A stretch of DNA of 45,879 nucleotides from Akkermansiaceae bacterium UBA1315 (GCA_002307065.1 DBTN01000019.1:1-45879); one strand, 5' to 3'. Counted from the stretch's first letter, positions 1 through 9,100 are shown. Translations and numbers: made by a program. The notes: a model not told the origin generated them from the sequence alone.

Positions 1-1149
1 GGTCCGCAAGGAGAAAAAGGCGACACCGGTGAAACCGGGGCAACGGGAGCCACTGGTGCGACAGGCGCCACCGGTCCTCAAGGGGAAAAAGGTGACACGG
101 GTGCAACCGGCGCGACCGGAGCAACTGGCGCGACAGGAGCCACCGGCGCAGCCGGTGCGGATGGCGTGATCCAGACGGCGAGCAATGGTCTGACGCTTTC
201 GGGTTCAGATGTGAAGTTGGGCGGGACGTTGACGGCGGCGACTACGATCGCTCAAGGTGCAAACAACCTGATCTTAACCCAGTCAGGAGGACGAGTCGGC
301 ATCGGTACCTCGAGTCCAAATGCTCTCTTGCATATAGCAGGAACTGCGGGAGCGACTACGGCATCAGGAAGGTTTCGGTGGCTTCATAACACGACTTCAG
401 TGGTGAACACCACCAACACTGGGACTTGGAATATGGCTCCTAGCCTTCTCGCTGACGGGCCGATTATCACCAGTGGAGGGATTGTATCAGGCGATAACAT
501 AGCGGCGGTACAAACTATCACCTATTCGGATATTCGAATTAAAGAAAATATCGTCGGATCTGATACTTCTGCAGACTTGGATACTTTGAGTAAAATTGAG
601 ATTGCAGATTATACGATGAAAGATAAATGCCTGTTCGGTGGCCGGAAATTCAAAAAGGTAATCGCTCAGCAAGTAGAATCGGTGTTTCCGCAAGCGGTGA
701 GCAAGTCGAGAGACTTCATTCCGAACGTGCTCAAGGTTGCAGAGGTGGCCTCACAGGAGGATGCAGGTGCTCTGGTGGTTCTGCCCGAAGCTTCGGATCT
801 GAAGGCGGGCGATCTTGTTCGATTTATCAGCGAGCAAGGTTCTAAAGAGGAAGTGGAAATCTCAGCCGTCGACGGGAAAAATATGATCGCTAAACTCACG
901 AATGTGAAGGCGGGTGAAAAAGTCTTTGTCTACGGCAAGCAAGTCGATGACTTTCGTGCCGTCGACTACGACGCCATCTCGATGCTCAATGTCAGCGCGA
1001 CTCAAGAGCTCGCGAAGAAGGTGACTGCACTTGAAGCTGAGAACGCCAAACTCACCGCTGCTCTTGCGAAGATGGAAGCGCTTGAAAAGGCGGTCGCCGC
1101 TTTGGAAGGGAAGTCGAATGAAACGGTGACGGTTTCATTGGTGAAATAA
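1..1149 (+). CDS. Collagen-like surface protein with C-terminal peptidase S74 chaperone domain (5' partial)
   Basis: The reading frame is open from base 1, so the start lies outside the window. Bases 1-165 encode Gly-X-Y collagen-like repeats (GPQGEKGDTG, GATGAT). A beta-type stalk follows (VGIGTSSPNALLHIAG). From about 526 comes a peptidase S74 intramolecular chaperone domain with the motif SDIRIKENI. In this family (phage endosialidase tail spikes, MyrF relatives) a Ser and a Lys five residues later form the self-cleavage dyad; here they are Ser at 526-528 and Lys at 541-543. A beta-rich insert (about 745-950) precedes DFRAVDYDAISMLNVSATQELAKK and a C-terminal coiled coil (about 985-1130). 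The protein is probably a trimeric secreted fibre whose S74 part is released after folding. Family assignment is confident; the ligand or role is unknown. Confidence 0.85.
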   Translation, partial: GPQGEKGDTGETGATGATGATGATGPQGEKGDTGATGATGATGATGATGAAGADGVIQTASNGLTLSGSDVKLGGTLTAATTIAQGANNLILTQSGGRVGIGTSSPNALLHIAGTAGATTASGRFRWLHNTTSVVNTTNTGTWNMAPSLLADGPIITSGGIVSGDNIAAVQTITYSDIRIKENIVGSDTSADLDTLSKIEIADYTMKDKCLFGGRKFKKVIAQQVESVFPQAVSKSRDFIPNVLKVAEVASQEDAGALVVLPEASDLKAGDLVRFISEQGSKEEVEISAVDGKNMIAKLTNVKAGEKVFVYGKQVDDFRAVDYDAISMLNVSATQELAKKVTALEAENAKLTAALAKMEALEKAVAALEGKSNETVTVSLVK

Positions 1150-1185
1150 TCCTCCTTCACCCTCGCGCTCCGTGGCCATCTCTCT

Positions 1186-1208
1186 CCCGTGGCTGCGGGG
1201 CGTTTTTT
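1186..1208 (+). terminator. Possible weak intrinsic terminator after the S74 gene
   Basis: A short GC stem (CCCG at 1186-1189 pairing with CGGG at 1196-1199) is followed by a run of six T at 1203-1208, about 40 bases after the stop of the S74 gene. The stem is only 4-5 bp, so this is tentative. Confidence 0.35.
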
Positions 1209-1251
1209 GTGTTGGGCCTTTGGAAATTGGAGAGGGGGGAACGAGAACATC

Positions 1252-1279
1252 GGACGTCGAAGGTTGGACGTCGAAGGTT
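1252..1279. repeat. Tandem 14-bp direct repeat
   Basis: GGACGTCGAAGGTT occurs twice back to back in the gap between the S74 gene and the next secreted protein. Each unit contains the palindrome GACGTC. The rest of the 1150-1378 gap shows nothing recognisable. Confidence 0.7.
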
Positions 1280-1378
1280 GGGCTTTTGAAGGGAGGAAAG
1301 GGGGTTTTGCGTGAATGAAGGGATTTAAGAAAAGGCGCGTGCTTGACGGGCCGGTGGTGCGGGGCCATCCATGAAGGC

Positions 1379-2047
1379 GTGAAATCCAATTTGAAAAACC
1401 TGCTCGCGCTTGCGGTCATCGCCAGCGGTACCGCGCTTGCTCAGCCGGGAAGCGCGCCGGCATTATCGGAGGCTGGGGGCAATTCGGTCGCCTCCGGGAC
1501 ATCGGTCGCGCCGCCGGAAGTGGTGGCGGCAGCGGTCGCTGCGGTCAACCAATTGGGAGATGAGGTGGTGCGAGGGCGTTATCAGATGGCGGTTGAGCGG
1601 ATGAATCCCTTGTGGAAAGAGCGGACTGCGGCGCGCTTAGGGGGCATGGAGGCTTTGGAAAAACAATTGTCAGGGGTGGCGCGGCAAATGGTGCAGCAAG
1701 GGATCAGCATGATTTCCTTTCGCTCTGAGGGCGTGCCGCGTTCCTTTGAGGTTTGGCCGGGCAAAAAGGTCGAGAAGGTGGGCGGCGTCGAACAAGAAGT
1801 GCTGATTTACACGAAGTGGCTGGTGCTTGTTCCGACCGTGACGAAATTCCGAGTGATTCGTCAGGGCGATCCGAAGCCGCTGGTGATCGAGAGCACCGGT
1901 TTTCAAGTGGCGGTTTCCGACAAGGGCAAAAATGATTGGACGTTTATTGATGGCTCCGGTTTGAGCGTGAACGACCTTCGTCGATTGTATATCAATTTGC
2001 CGCAGGACCTGGAGCTTCCGCCGACTGAGAAACGCGAGGCACGCTGA
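1379..2047 (+). CDS. Hypothetical secreted protein
   Basis: I do not recognise the family. The N-terminus is a clear signal peptide (KSNLKNLLALAVIASGTALAQ) with probable cleavage after ALA, so the mature protein of about 200 residues should be periplasmic or exported. A low-complexity Ala/Ser/Pro stretch follows, then a helical segment (VNQLGDEVVRGRYQMAVERM) and a beta-rich second half (WLVLVPTVTKFRVI, WTFIDGSGLSVNDLRRLYINLP). I chose the GTG at 1379 because it directly precedes the signal peptide; TTG at 1391 is an alternative, and the open frame extends back to a TTG at 1343. It ends 10 bases before the SET gene, so the two are probably cotranscribed. Confidence 0.75.
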   Translation: MKSNLKNLLALAVIASGTALAQPGSAPALSEAGGNSVASGTSVAPPEVVAAAVAAVNQLGDEVVRGRYQMAVERMNPLWKERTAARLGGMEALEKQLSGVARQMVQQGISMISFRSEGVPRSFEVWPGKKVEKVGGVEQEVLIYTKWLVLVPTVTKFRVIRQGDPKPLVIESTGFQVAVSDKGKNDWTFIDGSGLSVNDLRRLYINLPQDLELPPTEKREAR

Positions 2048-2057
2048 AACGATTTCT

Positions 2058-2645
2058 ATGGCTACGAAGAAGAAACGCATTCCGGAGGAGACGATTCTTC
2101 ACCGCAAACTGTTGAAGTTATGGAAACGCGGGCAGAGCAAGTTATGTGAAGTACGAGGTTCCGAGATTCACGGTCGCGGAGTTTATGCGACGGAATTTAT
2201 CCCGAAGGAAACGCAGATCATCGAATATGTCGGTGAGCTGATTGATAAAAAGGAAAGCGAACGCCGCGCGTTGGCGCTGCACGCGAAGTCGTTAAAAACC
2301 GGTGGGGCGGCGGTTTATATTTTCACGCTGTCGAAAACGTACGACATTGATGGGGACGTGCCGTGGAATACGGCGCGGCTGATCAATCATTCGTGTGATC
2401 CGAATTGTGAAGCGTGGATCGTCGGGCGGAAGATCATGATCTACTCGCTGCGGGACATCCAAGAGGGGGAAGAGTTGTCTTTCGACTACGGGTTCGATGT
2501 CGATTGTTATGAGGATCATCCTTGCCGATGCGGCTCGGACCAATGTGTCGGCTATATCGTCAGCCGCCAACAATGGCCCGAGTTAAAAGAACGCTTGGAA
2601 AAACGCGGCAAGGAAGTGCGTGTCCCGCTGAAAACGAAGAAGTGA
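2058..2645 (+). CDS. SET domain protein-lysine N-methyltransferase
   Basis: SET enzymes transfer methyl groups from S-adenosylmethionine to protein lysines. The 195-residue protein is almost only the SET fold. It opens with GSEIHGRGVYATEFIPKETQIIEYVGE, has the pseudoknot motif NHSCDPNC (from Asn110), ELSFDYG with the catalytic-type Tyr144, and a post-SET CxCx4C zinc motif (Cys156, Cys158, Cys163) whose fourth ligand is normally the Cys of NHSC (Cys113). All hallmark residues are present, so it should be active. Bacterial SET proteins are known in chlamydiae and other PVC members; targets there include histone-like proteins or ribosomal components, but the target here is unknown. It is probably cotranscribed with the secreted protein upstream and converges directly on the barrel gene. 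Confidence 0.92.
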   Translation: MATKKKRIPEETILHRKLLKLWKRGQSKLCEVRGSEIHGRGVYATEFIPKETQIIEYVGELIDKKESERRALALHAKSLKTGGAAVYIFTLSKTYDIDGDVPWNTARLINHSCDPNCEAWIVGRKIMIYSLRDIQEGEELSFDYGFDVDCYEDHPCRCGSDQCVGYIVSRQQWPELKERLEKRGKEVRVPLKTKK

Positions 2646-3527
2646 TTACCAGCTTAAGACGCGCAGGCTGATTTCGCCGAAGATGCCTTCATCGAGATCG
2701 CTTTTGTAGTCGCGGTCGCCATTTGGGGATTCCAGTTCGATTTCGTTTCCTGCGGTCATACCGGCACCCGCGCGCACCCAAACTTGTTCGGTCAAGCGGC
2801 GGTCAACAAACAGACCTGCACGGTAGGAGGTGAAATCGATATTGCGGGAACGACCATTGTCGGCGCGGATGTTCCATTGTTCGCTGGCGGAATCGATGAC
2901 GAAGCTGAAAATCCAGTCTTCGGTCGGCGTGTAAGCGGTGACGAAATTCAATCCGTAGAGACCGACGCGGAGGGTTTCCGTCGCTTTCCAATCGAAGTTG
3001 ATGCCTGGGAAGATGCTTTCGTCGCCGTTCAGGTCGAGAGCGACGATGCCAAATCCGAGGGTGAAGCTTTCGCTGAAGCGGTAGCCAACCCCGGCGAGGA
3101 CATCGAAGGTGAAATCGTCCGCGTCGATGTCTTGGAAATCGGACGCCATTTTTGCGCGAGTCCAGCCGTTGTAGATCCATGGGCTGCCGGTTTCGTTGTA
3201 AGTGAGGGAGGCGCTGAGAGCGATCGAATGAAGATCTTCGTCACCGATGGGGAAATCGGCACCGGTATCGCTGAAATTCAGACGGGTCGCGCGGTAGTGG
3301 AGCGCTGGGGTGATCGTGAGATGGTCGAACGCGGTGATCGGATCGCTGAGGCGGGTCCGCATGTCGGCGTGGTAGACCTCGAGATCTCCCTCGCTGTCGT
3401 CGAGGTCCATGCCACCGGAGTAACCGGCGGAAAAACGGGTGTATTCCAAACCAGGTCCGCCGACTTGGGCGTGAACGGTGGAGATGCAGGCGAGGGAAGC
3501 CAGAAGGGCAACGGGGCGTGAGATCAT
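2646..3527 (-). CDS. Outer-membrane beta-barrel protein, function unknown
   Basis: The predicted protein starts with a signal peptide (MISRPVALLASLACISTVHA) and continues as alternating amphipathic strands rich in Tyr, Phe, Trp and Asp (FSAGYSGGMDLDDSEGDLEV, LHSIALSASLTYNETGSPW, FTFDVLAGVGYRFSESFTLGFG). It ends in an aromatic residue (ISLRVLSW), as outer-membrane barrels usually do. I start at ATG 3527 at the signal peptide; the frame extends to a TTG at 3563. The pattern resembles autotransporter-type or OmpA-like barrels, but no passenger domain is present. Its stop abuts the stop of the convergent SET gene. Confidence 0.75.
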   Translation of the reverse strand: MISRPVALLASLACISTVHAQVGGPGLEYTRFSAGYSGGMDLDDSEGDLEVYHADMRTRLSDPITAFDHLTITPALHYRATRLNFSDTGADFPIGDEDLHSIALSASLTYNETGSPWIYNGWTRAKMASDFQDIDADDFTFDVLAGVGYRFSESFTLGFGIVALDLNGDESIFPGINFDWKATETLRVGLYGLNFVTAYTPTEDWIFSFVIDSASEQWNIRADNGRSRNIDFTSYRAGLFVDRRLTEQVWVRAGAGMTAGNEIELESPNGDRDYKSDLDEGIFGEISLRVLSW

Positions 3528-3623
3528 GCGACAGTTTCTGACGGATTTGTCCGGGTTGCGCAAGCCCCGCCATTTCAGAGCGGATGGGTCAGCGAATCGT
3601 GCGGAGTATTTCCGGAAAACCGG

Positions 3624-3947
3624 TCAGCCGTTCATCAGCTTAATGCCCCAGGCGACGAGCGAGCAGGTCGCGAGCACCAGCATGATCAGCAGGAGGATGC
3701 TGCGGTTTTGGGCTTTTTGGAGATTTCGCAAGCCGCCGCGGGTCGCGAGGGCTTGTTCGTGTTTCCGTGCGCGTTCGCGTTCCTTCAGGCTTTCGAGCGG
3801 GGGCATCGTGCGATCGCGCTCGTTACGTTCGCGTTCGAGCTTTTTGGGGAGCTCGGTGATTTCTTTTTGCTGCTGAAGAAGGCGCCGCTCCTCTTCACGG
3901 AGTTTCGCCAATTCCAGATCGTCCTGAGACAAGGGTGACGGGCGCAT
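3624..3947 (-). CDS. Small coiled-coil protein with C-terminal membrane anchor
   Basis: 107 residues. The first 85 are a highly charged helix likely to form a coiled coil (LAKLREEERRLLQQQKEI, KKLERERNERDR), followed by one transmembrane helix near the C-terminus (ILLLIMLVLATCSLVAWGI) and a short tail. There is no signal peptide, so it is probably tail-anchored in the inner membrane with the coil in the cytoplasm. It lies 13 bases downstream of another coiled-coil/C-terminal-anchor gene on the same strand, so the two are probably one operon. I do not recognise a named family. Confidence 0.7.
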   Translation of the reverse strand: MRPSPLSQDDLELAKLREEERRLLQQQKEITELPKKLERERNERDRTMPPLESLKERERARKHEQALATRGGLRNLQKAQNRSILLLIMLVLATCSLVAWGIKLMNG

Positions 3948-3960
3948 TTTTCAAGGAGCG

Positions 3961-4590
3961 TTATTTGGCGAGATAGGCCACGAGGGCGATCGCGCCGAGG
4001 ACGACAATTGGCAGATTGAAGGCGAGTCCGTTGCGAAGATTCGTGACGAAATCGGCCCCCATTGCATTTTTTCCGTGGGCCCGGTTTCGTTTGGAAGGGC
4101 GTCCGAAAATTGTTCCGCTGCGGCTGTGTTCGAAATGGGCCGCTGCCTGATCGTATTCGTCCGCGGCGATGTCGATGGCCATGGTGGCGCGCTCGAGTTT
4201 TTCCAGAAGGTTATCGCGTGTCCAATTTTCTGGAGTGAATTTTTGGAGTTTATCGAGGTGGGCGGCGAAGCAAACGCGGCACTGTTCGAGGTCTTCGGCT
4301 TCTTGGCGGATTTCGAAAAGCTCGCGGTCGATAAGCGTGAGGGAAGAGGAAAGTTTCTCGGTGAGCTCGACCTGCTGGTTGATGAAACTGCGTTTGCGAG
4401 CGGTAAGTTCCTCAAGCTCTTGCTTTTTCTTTTCGAGCTCCTCGCGTTGGAGTTGGATCCGATTGAGTTCTTCCTGAGCGGCTTTGAGCTTATCGTCGTA
4501 GTCGTCGACGCGTGAGCTGCCACCCGCTTGCATTTCCATCTGGGTGGAACGGATCTTGATGTGGTGCGTGTGATCGACGGGAGTTGCCAT
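3961..4590 (-). CDS. Coiled-coil protein with C-terminal membrane anchor
   Basis: 209 residues with no signal peptide. A long coiled coil covers about residues 30-100 (KLKAAQEELNRIQLQREELE), a helical middle part includes CRVCFAAHLDKLQKF, and one hydrophobic helix sits at the extreme C-terminus (AFNLPIVVLGAIALVAYLAK). It has the same architecture as the neighbouring gene at 3624-3947 (charged coil plus tail anchor), suggesting partners in a membrane-attached assembly. The function is unknown. No Shine-Dalgarno sequence is visible upstream on its own strand. Confidence 0.72.
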   Translation of the reverse strand: MATPVDHTHHIKIRSTQMEMQAGGSSRVDDYDDKLKAAQEELNRIQLQREELEKKKQELEELTARKRSFINQQVELTEKLSSSLTLIDRELFEIRQEAEDLEQCRVCFAAHLDKLQKFTPENWTRDNLLEKLERATMAIDIAADEYDQAAAHFEHSRSGTIFGRPSKRNRAHGKNAMGADFVTNLRNGLAFNLPIVVLGAIALVAYLAK

Positions 4591-4683
4591 GGGCGGAAGG
4601 AGGTAAAATGGACAGAGAACTCTTTAACCAAAGTCCGAGGTTTCGACCAGTGAATAATTCGGTCTCCTTAAAGGCTAACTTCT

Positions 4684-5097
4684 TTAAATGTAAAACATCG
4701 GGGCACCTTGGCCGCTGGCGAGACTCTCCAGCGTGATCTGGCCGAGGGCGTCGTGGAGTTTGGCGGAAATTTGTTCCCAGGCGATGCGGACCGCTTGGCC
4801 GGATTCGCCGTCGTGGGAGACGGAACATTGGAGCAATACGGGGTCGACCGCTTCGACGATTTGTCGCAGGGTGATCGTATCGGCTGAGCGAGGGAGGAGA
4901 TACCCACCGGCTTTTCCGCGGCGGGATTCGACCAAGCCGGCGCGGCGGAGGTCGTTGAGAATCTGCACCAGAAAGTTAGCGGATACGGCTTCGCGTTGCG
5001 CCATCTCCTCAAGCCGTGTAAGAGTCCGGCCGTCATGGCACTTCGCGAGCTGGGCCATGGCCCGACACGCGTATTCCAATTTCTGAGAAATTTTCAT
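4684..5097 (-). CDS. Rrf2-family transcriptional regulator, CymR-like
   Basis: Rrf2 proteins are dimeric winged-helix regulators (IscR, NsrR, CymR). The start MKISQKLEYACRAMAQLAK, the recognition region (VSANFLVQILNDLRRAGLVESRRG) and the wing KAGGYLL are typical. The sensor region has only one Cys (LLQCSVSHDG), so the three-cysteine Fe-S site of IscR is absent. The protein ends PMFYI; Bacillus CymR also ends in MFYI, from memory, and CymR uses its C-terminus to bind CysK. It is divergent from cysE, and the two ATG codons overlap by two bases, so it probably controls cysteine synthesis. The open frame extends upstream to 5496, but only this start fits the family. Confidence 0.88.
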   Translation of the reverse strand: MKISQKLEYACRAMAQLAKCHDGRTLTRLEEMAQREAVSANFLVQILNDLRRAGLVESRRGKAGGYLLPRSADTITLRQIVEAVDPVLLQCSVSHDGESGQAVRIAWEQISAKLHDALGQITLESLASGQGAPMFYI

Positions 5098-5965
5098 GAG
5101 CAAATCCCACCATACCCTTCCCGTCACGGCGAGCAAGATCGAGGCCAACGTTTGCGCGGCACAAAACGTGTGCCTCTCCAGTGTGTGGCAAGATTTACGA
5201 TCCGAGGCTGAACGGGTGGCGGCGGAGGAGCCAACGATGGAACATCTGGTGGACGATGTGATTTTGAGTCGGGACTCCTTGGCTGCGGCGTTGGGGGCCC
5301 GGTTGGCGAGACGGCTGGCGCGTGAAGACATGCCGCGGCAGAGCATGGAGCCGCTGCTGACCGGGGTGTTTGAAGCGCATCCGGGGACGGTGGCGAGCGC
5401 GGCGAAGGATTTGCTGGCGATGTATGAGCGGGATCCGGCGTGTTTTTCTCCACTGGAGCCGCTGTTGTTTTTCAAGGGGTTCCTCGCGCTGAGCACCTAC
5501 CGGGTTTCCCACCAGTTGTGGCAGGACGGTCGGCGCTGGTTGGCGTTGTATTTGCAGAGCCTTGCGAGTGAGGCGTTTGCGGTGGATATCCATCCGGCGG
5601 CACGGATCGGATGCGGGATTTTGCTGGATCACGCGACGTCGTTTGTCGTCGGGGAAACGGCGGTGGTGGAAGACAATGTGTCGATTTTGCATGAGGTGAC
5701 GCTGGGTGGGACTGGAAAGGATATGGGAGACCGGCATCCGATTGTGCGTTCGGGCGTATTGATTGGAGCGGGAGCGAAGATTTTGGGACGAGTGGAAATC
5801 GGCACCGGAGCGAAGGTGGGAGCGGGCAGCGTGGTGTTGTCCGACGTTCCCGCGCACAAAACGGTGGCCGGTGTGCCGGCGGTCATCGTCGGCGAGTCCA
5901 AGGAGGAAAATCCGGCGATCGAAATGAACCAAAAGCTCGATTGCCGGGACGGCTGGGGTATTTAA
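5096..5965 (+). CDS. cysE: Serine O-acetyltransferase
   Basis: CysE makes O-acetylserine from serine and acetyl-CoA, the first step of cysteine biosynthesis. At 289 residues it is slightly longer than E. coli CysE. The N-terminal helical part (VWQDLRSEAERVAAEEP, SRDSLAAALGARLARRL) is followed by a left-handed hexapeptide-repeat domain with DIHPAARIGCGILLDHATS (catalytic Asp and His), VGETAVVEDNVSILHEVTLGGTGK and GDRHPIVRSGVLIGAGAKILG. It ends GWGI; the C-terminal Ile of CysE is what inserts into the CysK active site to form cysteine synthase complex. The ATG at 5096 overlaps the start codon of the divergent Rrf2 gene, so each promoter must lie within the other gene's coding region. Confidence 0.95.
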   Translation: MSKSHHTLPVTASKIEANVCAAQNVCLSSVWQDLRSEAERVAAEEPTMEHLVDDVILSRDSLAAALGARLARRLAREDMPRQSMEPLLTGVFEAHPGTVASAAKDLLAMYERDPACFSPLEPLLFFKGFLALSTYRVSHQLWQDGRRWLALYLQSLASEAFAVDIHPAARIGCGILLDHATSFVVGETAVVEDNVSILHEVTLGGTGKDMGDRHPIVRSGVLIGAGAKILGRVEIGTGAKVGAGSVVLSDVPAHKTVAGVPAVIVGESKEENPAIEMNQKLDCRDGWGI

Positions 5966-6127
5966 ACGTCTGGCCAGTCCTCGCGAAAAGCGAACGGGGA
6001 ACGGGGCATCTTTTTACACCCGACGTGAAGAATCGGCGGTGGGCGATATTTACACGCACCACTGCCCGAACGGTTTGGGCGAAATTTTCTTCCAAGAAAA
6101 ACGCCTGTCGCGTGTCATACTCCCGTG

Positions 6128-9100
6128 ATGAAACCCGGACTCTGGATGGCCCTTCTTGTTTTTTTCCTGCATCTTTCCGCTCGGGCAGAGACGGTGGCCG
6201 AGTGGCGCGAGGAACGGGATAAACTCGTGGAGAAGGGGCTGTGGCGCGACGCGTTGACGTTTTACGGAGAAAACCTCCAGCCGATTTCCGATGAAGAATC
6301 TGGGAAAGACCTGACCATCGCCGTGAGCGCGATCGCCAGGCTCGACGGCTGGGCGGAATTCGACGCCTGGATTGAAAATGTCATCGCGGGGCATCCGGAA
6401 AACGCCTCGGTGCAGATGGCGGCGGCGAGTGCGTATCAGGGAGCACCGCATTCCGGCAGGCGGATTGGAGGGGATTTTGAGCGAGGTTTGCAGGGGCGAT
6501 TCGGCGGGAGGCGGGATACCCCCGGTGGCGAACCGGTCGCTTCGGCAGGCGAGATCGTGAACAGCGAAGAGCGGGACTATGTTCGATCCCTCCAGCTTCT
6601 GCGTCAGGCGCTTATCCATTCCAAGACGGCGTCGGAAACGGCGGGAGTGTGGCGAGAAATCTCCGTTCAACTTCGGCGGAGAGAGGTTTGGAAATTTCAG
6701 GTGCTGACTTCTTTGGAGATTTTGCCCGAGTGGGGAGAAACCGGTCCCGAGGGTGGCACGGAGGGCGCGCCTTGGAAAGATGACCGGCCGGTGGTTTATG
6801 AGGTGCCGGCGACTTGGGAGGACGCGAAAAATGATGGGGAACGCTGGCGTTTCGCCCTTTCGGAACGGGTGCGGCTCGATCCGGGGGCAGCGGCCGCGGT
6901 CATGCTGGAACGGGCGCGCTTTTCCCACTCGCAGTTCGGGACGGAAACGATGGCGAACTTTGGCTGGTGGCGTGAGATCGATCCAGACACTGCGAAGGGT
7001 TTGCTAGAAATGGACACGTTGGAGGAAGACGAGTGCTTGGCAAAAACGTCGGACGGTGTCCGGCGGTTCAAGCTCCCTGCGGAACATCATTTCATCGCTC
7101 TGTATCGGGCCGTAGTCGAGGATGCCGATCTGGGCGCGCAGGCGGCGGATGCGTTGGTGGATGTGTTTTTAAACCGTCGGCAATTCGACAAAGCGAAAAC
7201 CGTTCTTGAGCAGCGGATCGAAAAGTTCGGCACCGGGCCGCAGGATTCGCGGCAGGCGCTGCTGGATCAGATCGTCGGAAACTGGGGTCGCTTCGAAGTG
7301 GCGGAAACTGTTCCCGCGCACACTCGGCCGAAGTTGCCGCTCGTTTTCCGCAATGCGAAATCGATCAAACTGAAAGCGGCACCGGTCGATATGGAGGCGT
7401 TGCTGCGCGACACGACGGCCTATCTGAATGGCAATCCGAAGATCATTTCGTGGGATCGCATCAATCCTTCGAGCATTGCGACCCGGTTGATTCGGGAGAA
7501 AAATTCCAAATACCTTTCCGATCCGATCGCGACTTGGGAGCAACCGTTGACGCCGGCGGAATCTCATCGCGACACGCGGGTCGACTTGGAGATTCCGTTG
7601 GATCAGCCCGGGGCTTGGTGGATTTCTGGGGAAATGGAAGGCGGATCGACGTTTCATTCCCTGATTTGGATCGTTGATACGGTGATCGCCCAGCGCGACG
7701 TGGCGGGACAAAAACAGTGGTGGGTGGCGGATGCGAAAACCGGTGCGCCGGTCGAGGCGGCGGAGGTTGAGTTTTTCGGTTATAAAATCACACAGTTCGA
7801 GCCAAAGGGGATTCTGGATCGGAAAATCGAAACGGTCACCGAAAGTTTTACCAAAACGACGGACGCGGACGGCAAGGTTTTGCTGAAACCGGGTGATTGG
7901 AAGGAAGATTATCAATGGATGGCGATCGCGCGGAAAGAAGGCTTGGCCTCTGCGTTTTTCGGATTCACTCATCTGGGCTTGGACGAGGCGCGGCTGGAAA
8001 ATGGCAATCGTGATATCAGTTACGCCATTACCGACAGGCCGCTGTATCAACCGGGCGATACGGTGCATGCGAAGTTTTTCCTGAGAAACGTCGGCTATTT
8101 CGAACCGGATCTCGGAAAATATTCGAAAAAAGGTGGGACGTTTAAGCTGATCAATCCGCGCGGGGAAGAAGCGGTGACCCTGACGAACTTGATGACCGAT
8201 GAGCTCGGGGCGGTGGAAGCGGAAGCGGTGTTGCCGAAAGACGCTGCGTTAGGCGAATGGCGCGCGGTTTATGAAATCAAGAATGTCATCGCGGCTTCGG
8301 TGCCGTTCCGAATGGAAGAATATCGCAAACCGGAGTATGAGGTGACGGTGGAAGCACCGTCGGAGCCGGTCCGGCTTGGCGGTAAGTTCACCGCGACCGT
8401 GAGGGCAAATTATTTTCATGGGGCACCGGTTCGCAGCGCGACCGTTCAGGTGACGGTGAAGCGTGCAAGTTTGGGCGAGCGATGGTTTCCCCGGGGGCGG
8501 TGGGATTGGCTTTATGGCCGTGGCACTTGGTGGCCGGGAGTCGAGGCGACGTGGCATCCTGATTGGAAATCCTGGGGTTGCATGCCGCCGCCGCCGCCGT
8601 GGTGGGGGGGCGGACGGTGGACACCCGATGAGCTGATTTTGGAAAAAGAGATGCCGATCGGTGAAAATGGCACGTTGAAGGTCGAAATTGACACGGCATC
8701 GGCGCGGGAAATTCACGGCGATCTGGATGCGAGATATGTCATAGAAGCGCGGGTGGTCGATGCCTCACGACGTGAAGAACGCGGGAGTGGCGAAGTGATC
8801 GCCGCTCGGAAATCGTTCGAAGTGGTGGTGTGGGCGGATCGGGGATATGCACGAGCGGGTGACGAAGTCGAAGCGAACGTTTCTGCGGCGACGCTTGCGG
8901 GCAAGCCGGTCGTGGCAGCGAAAGGTGTGCTGCGGTTGCTCAAACTTTCCAGTGGTGAAAACGGATCGATCGAAGAGCTGGAAGTGAACTCGTGGCCCGT
9001 CGAGACGGACGCTGAAGGAAGAATTTCCCATCGCTTTTCGGTTCCGGAGACCGGGCAGTTTCGCTTGGCGGCGGCGCTTGCGGATGAAGCAGGCGAACCG

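Noticed and set aside
1..1149. Prophage tail fibre
   Set aside because: The S74 domain is common in phage tails, but no other phage genes are visible and the collagen-like stalk is also common in chromosomal surface proteins of this type of bacterium; the region upstream is not visible.
2784..3521. 245-codon plus-strand frame over the outer-membrane barrel gene
   Set aside because: The minus-strand frame has a signal peptide, alternating strands and an aromatic C-terminus; the plus frame has no structure and is a shadow.
4594..4733. Strong Shine-Dalgarno (GGAAGGAGGTAAA) followed by an ATG at 4608 on the plus strand
   Set aside because: The frame is only about 41 codons, runs antisense into the Rrf2 gene and has no recognisable feature; most genes here lack such a sequence, so it is probably chance.
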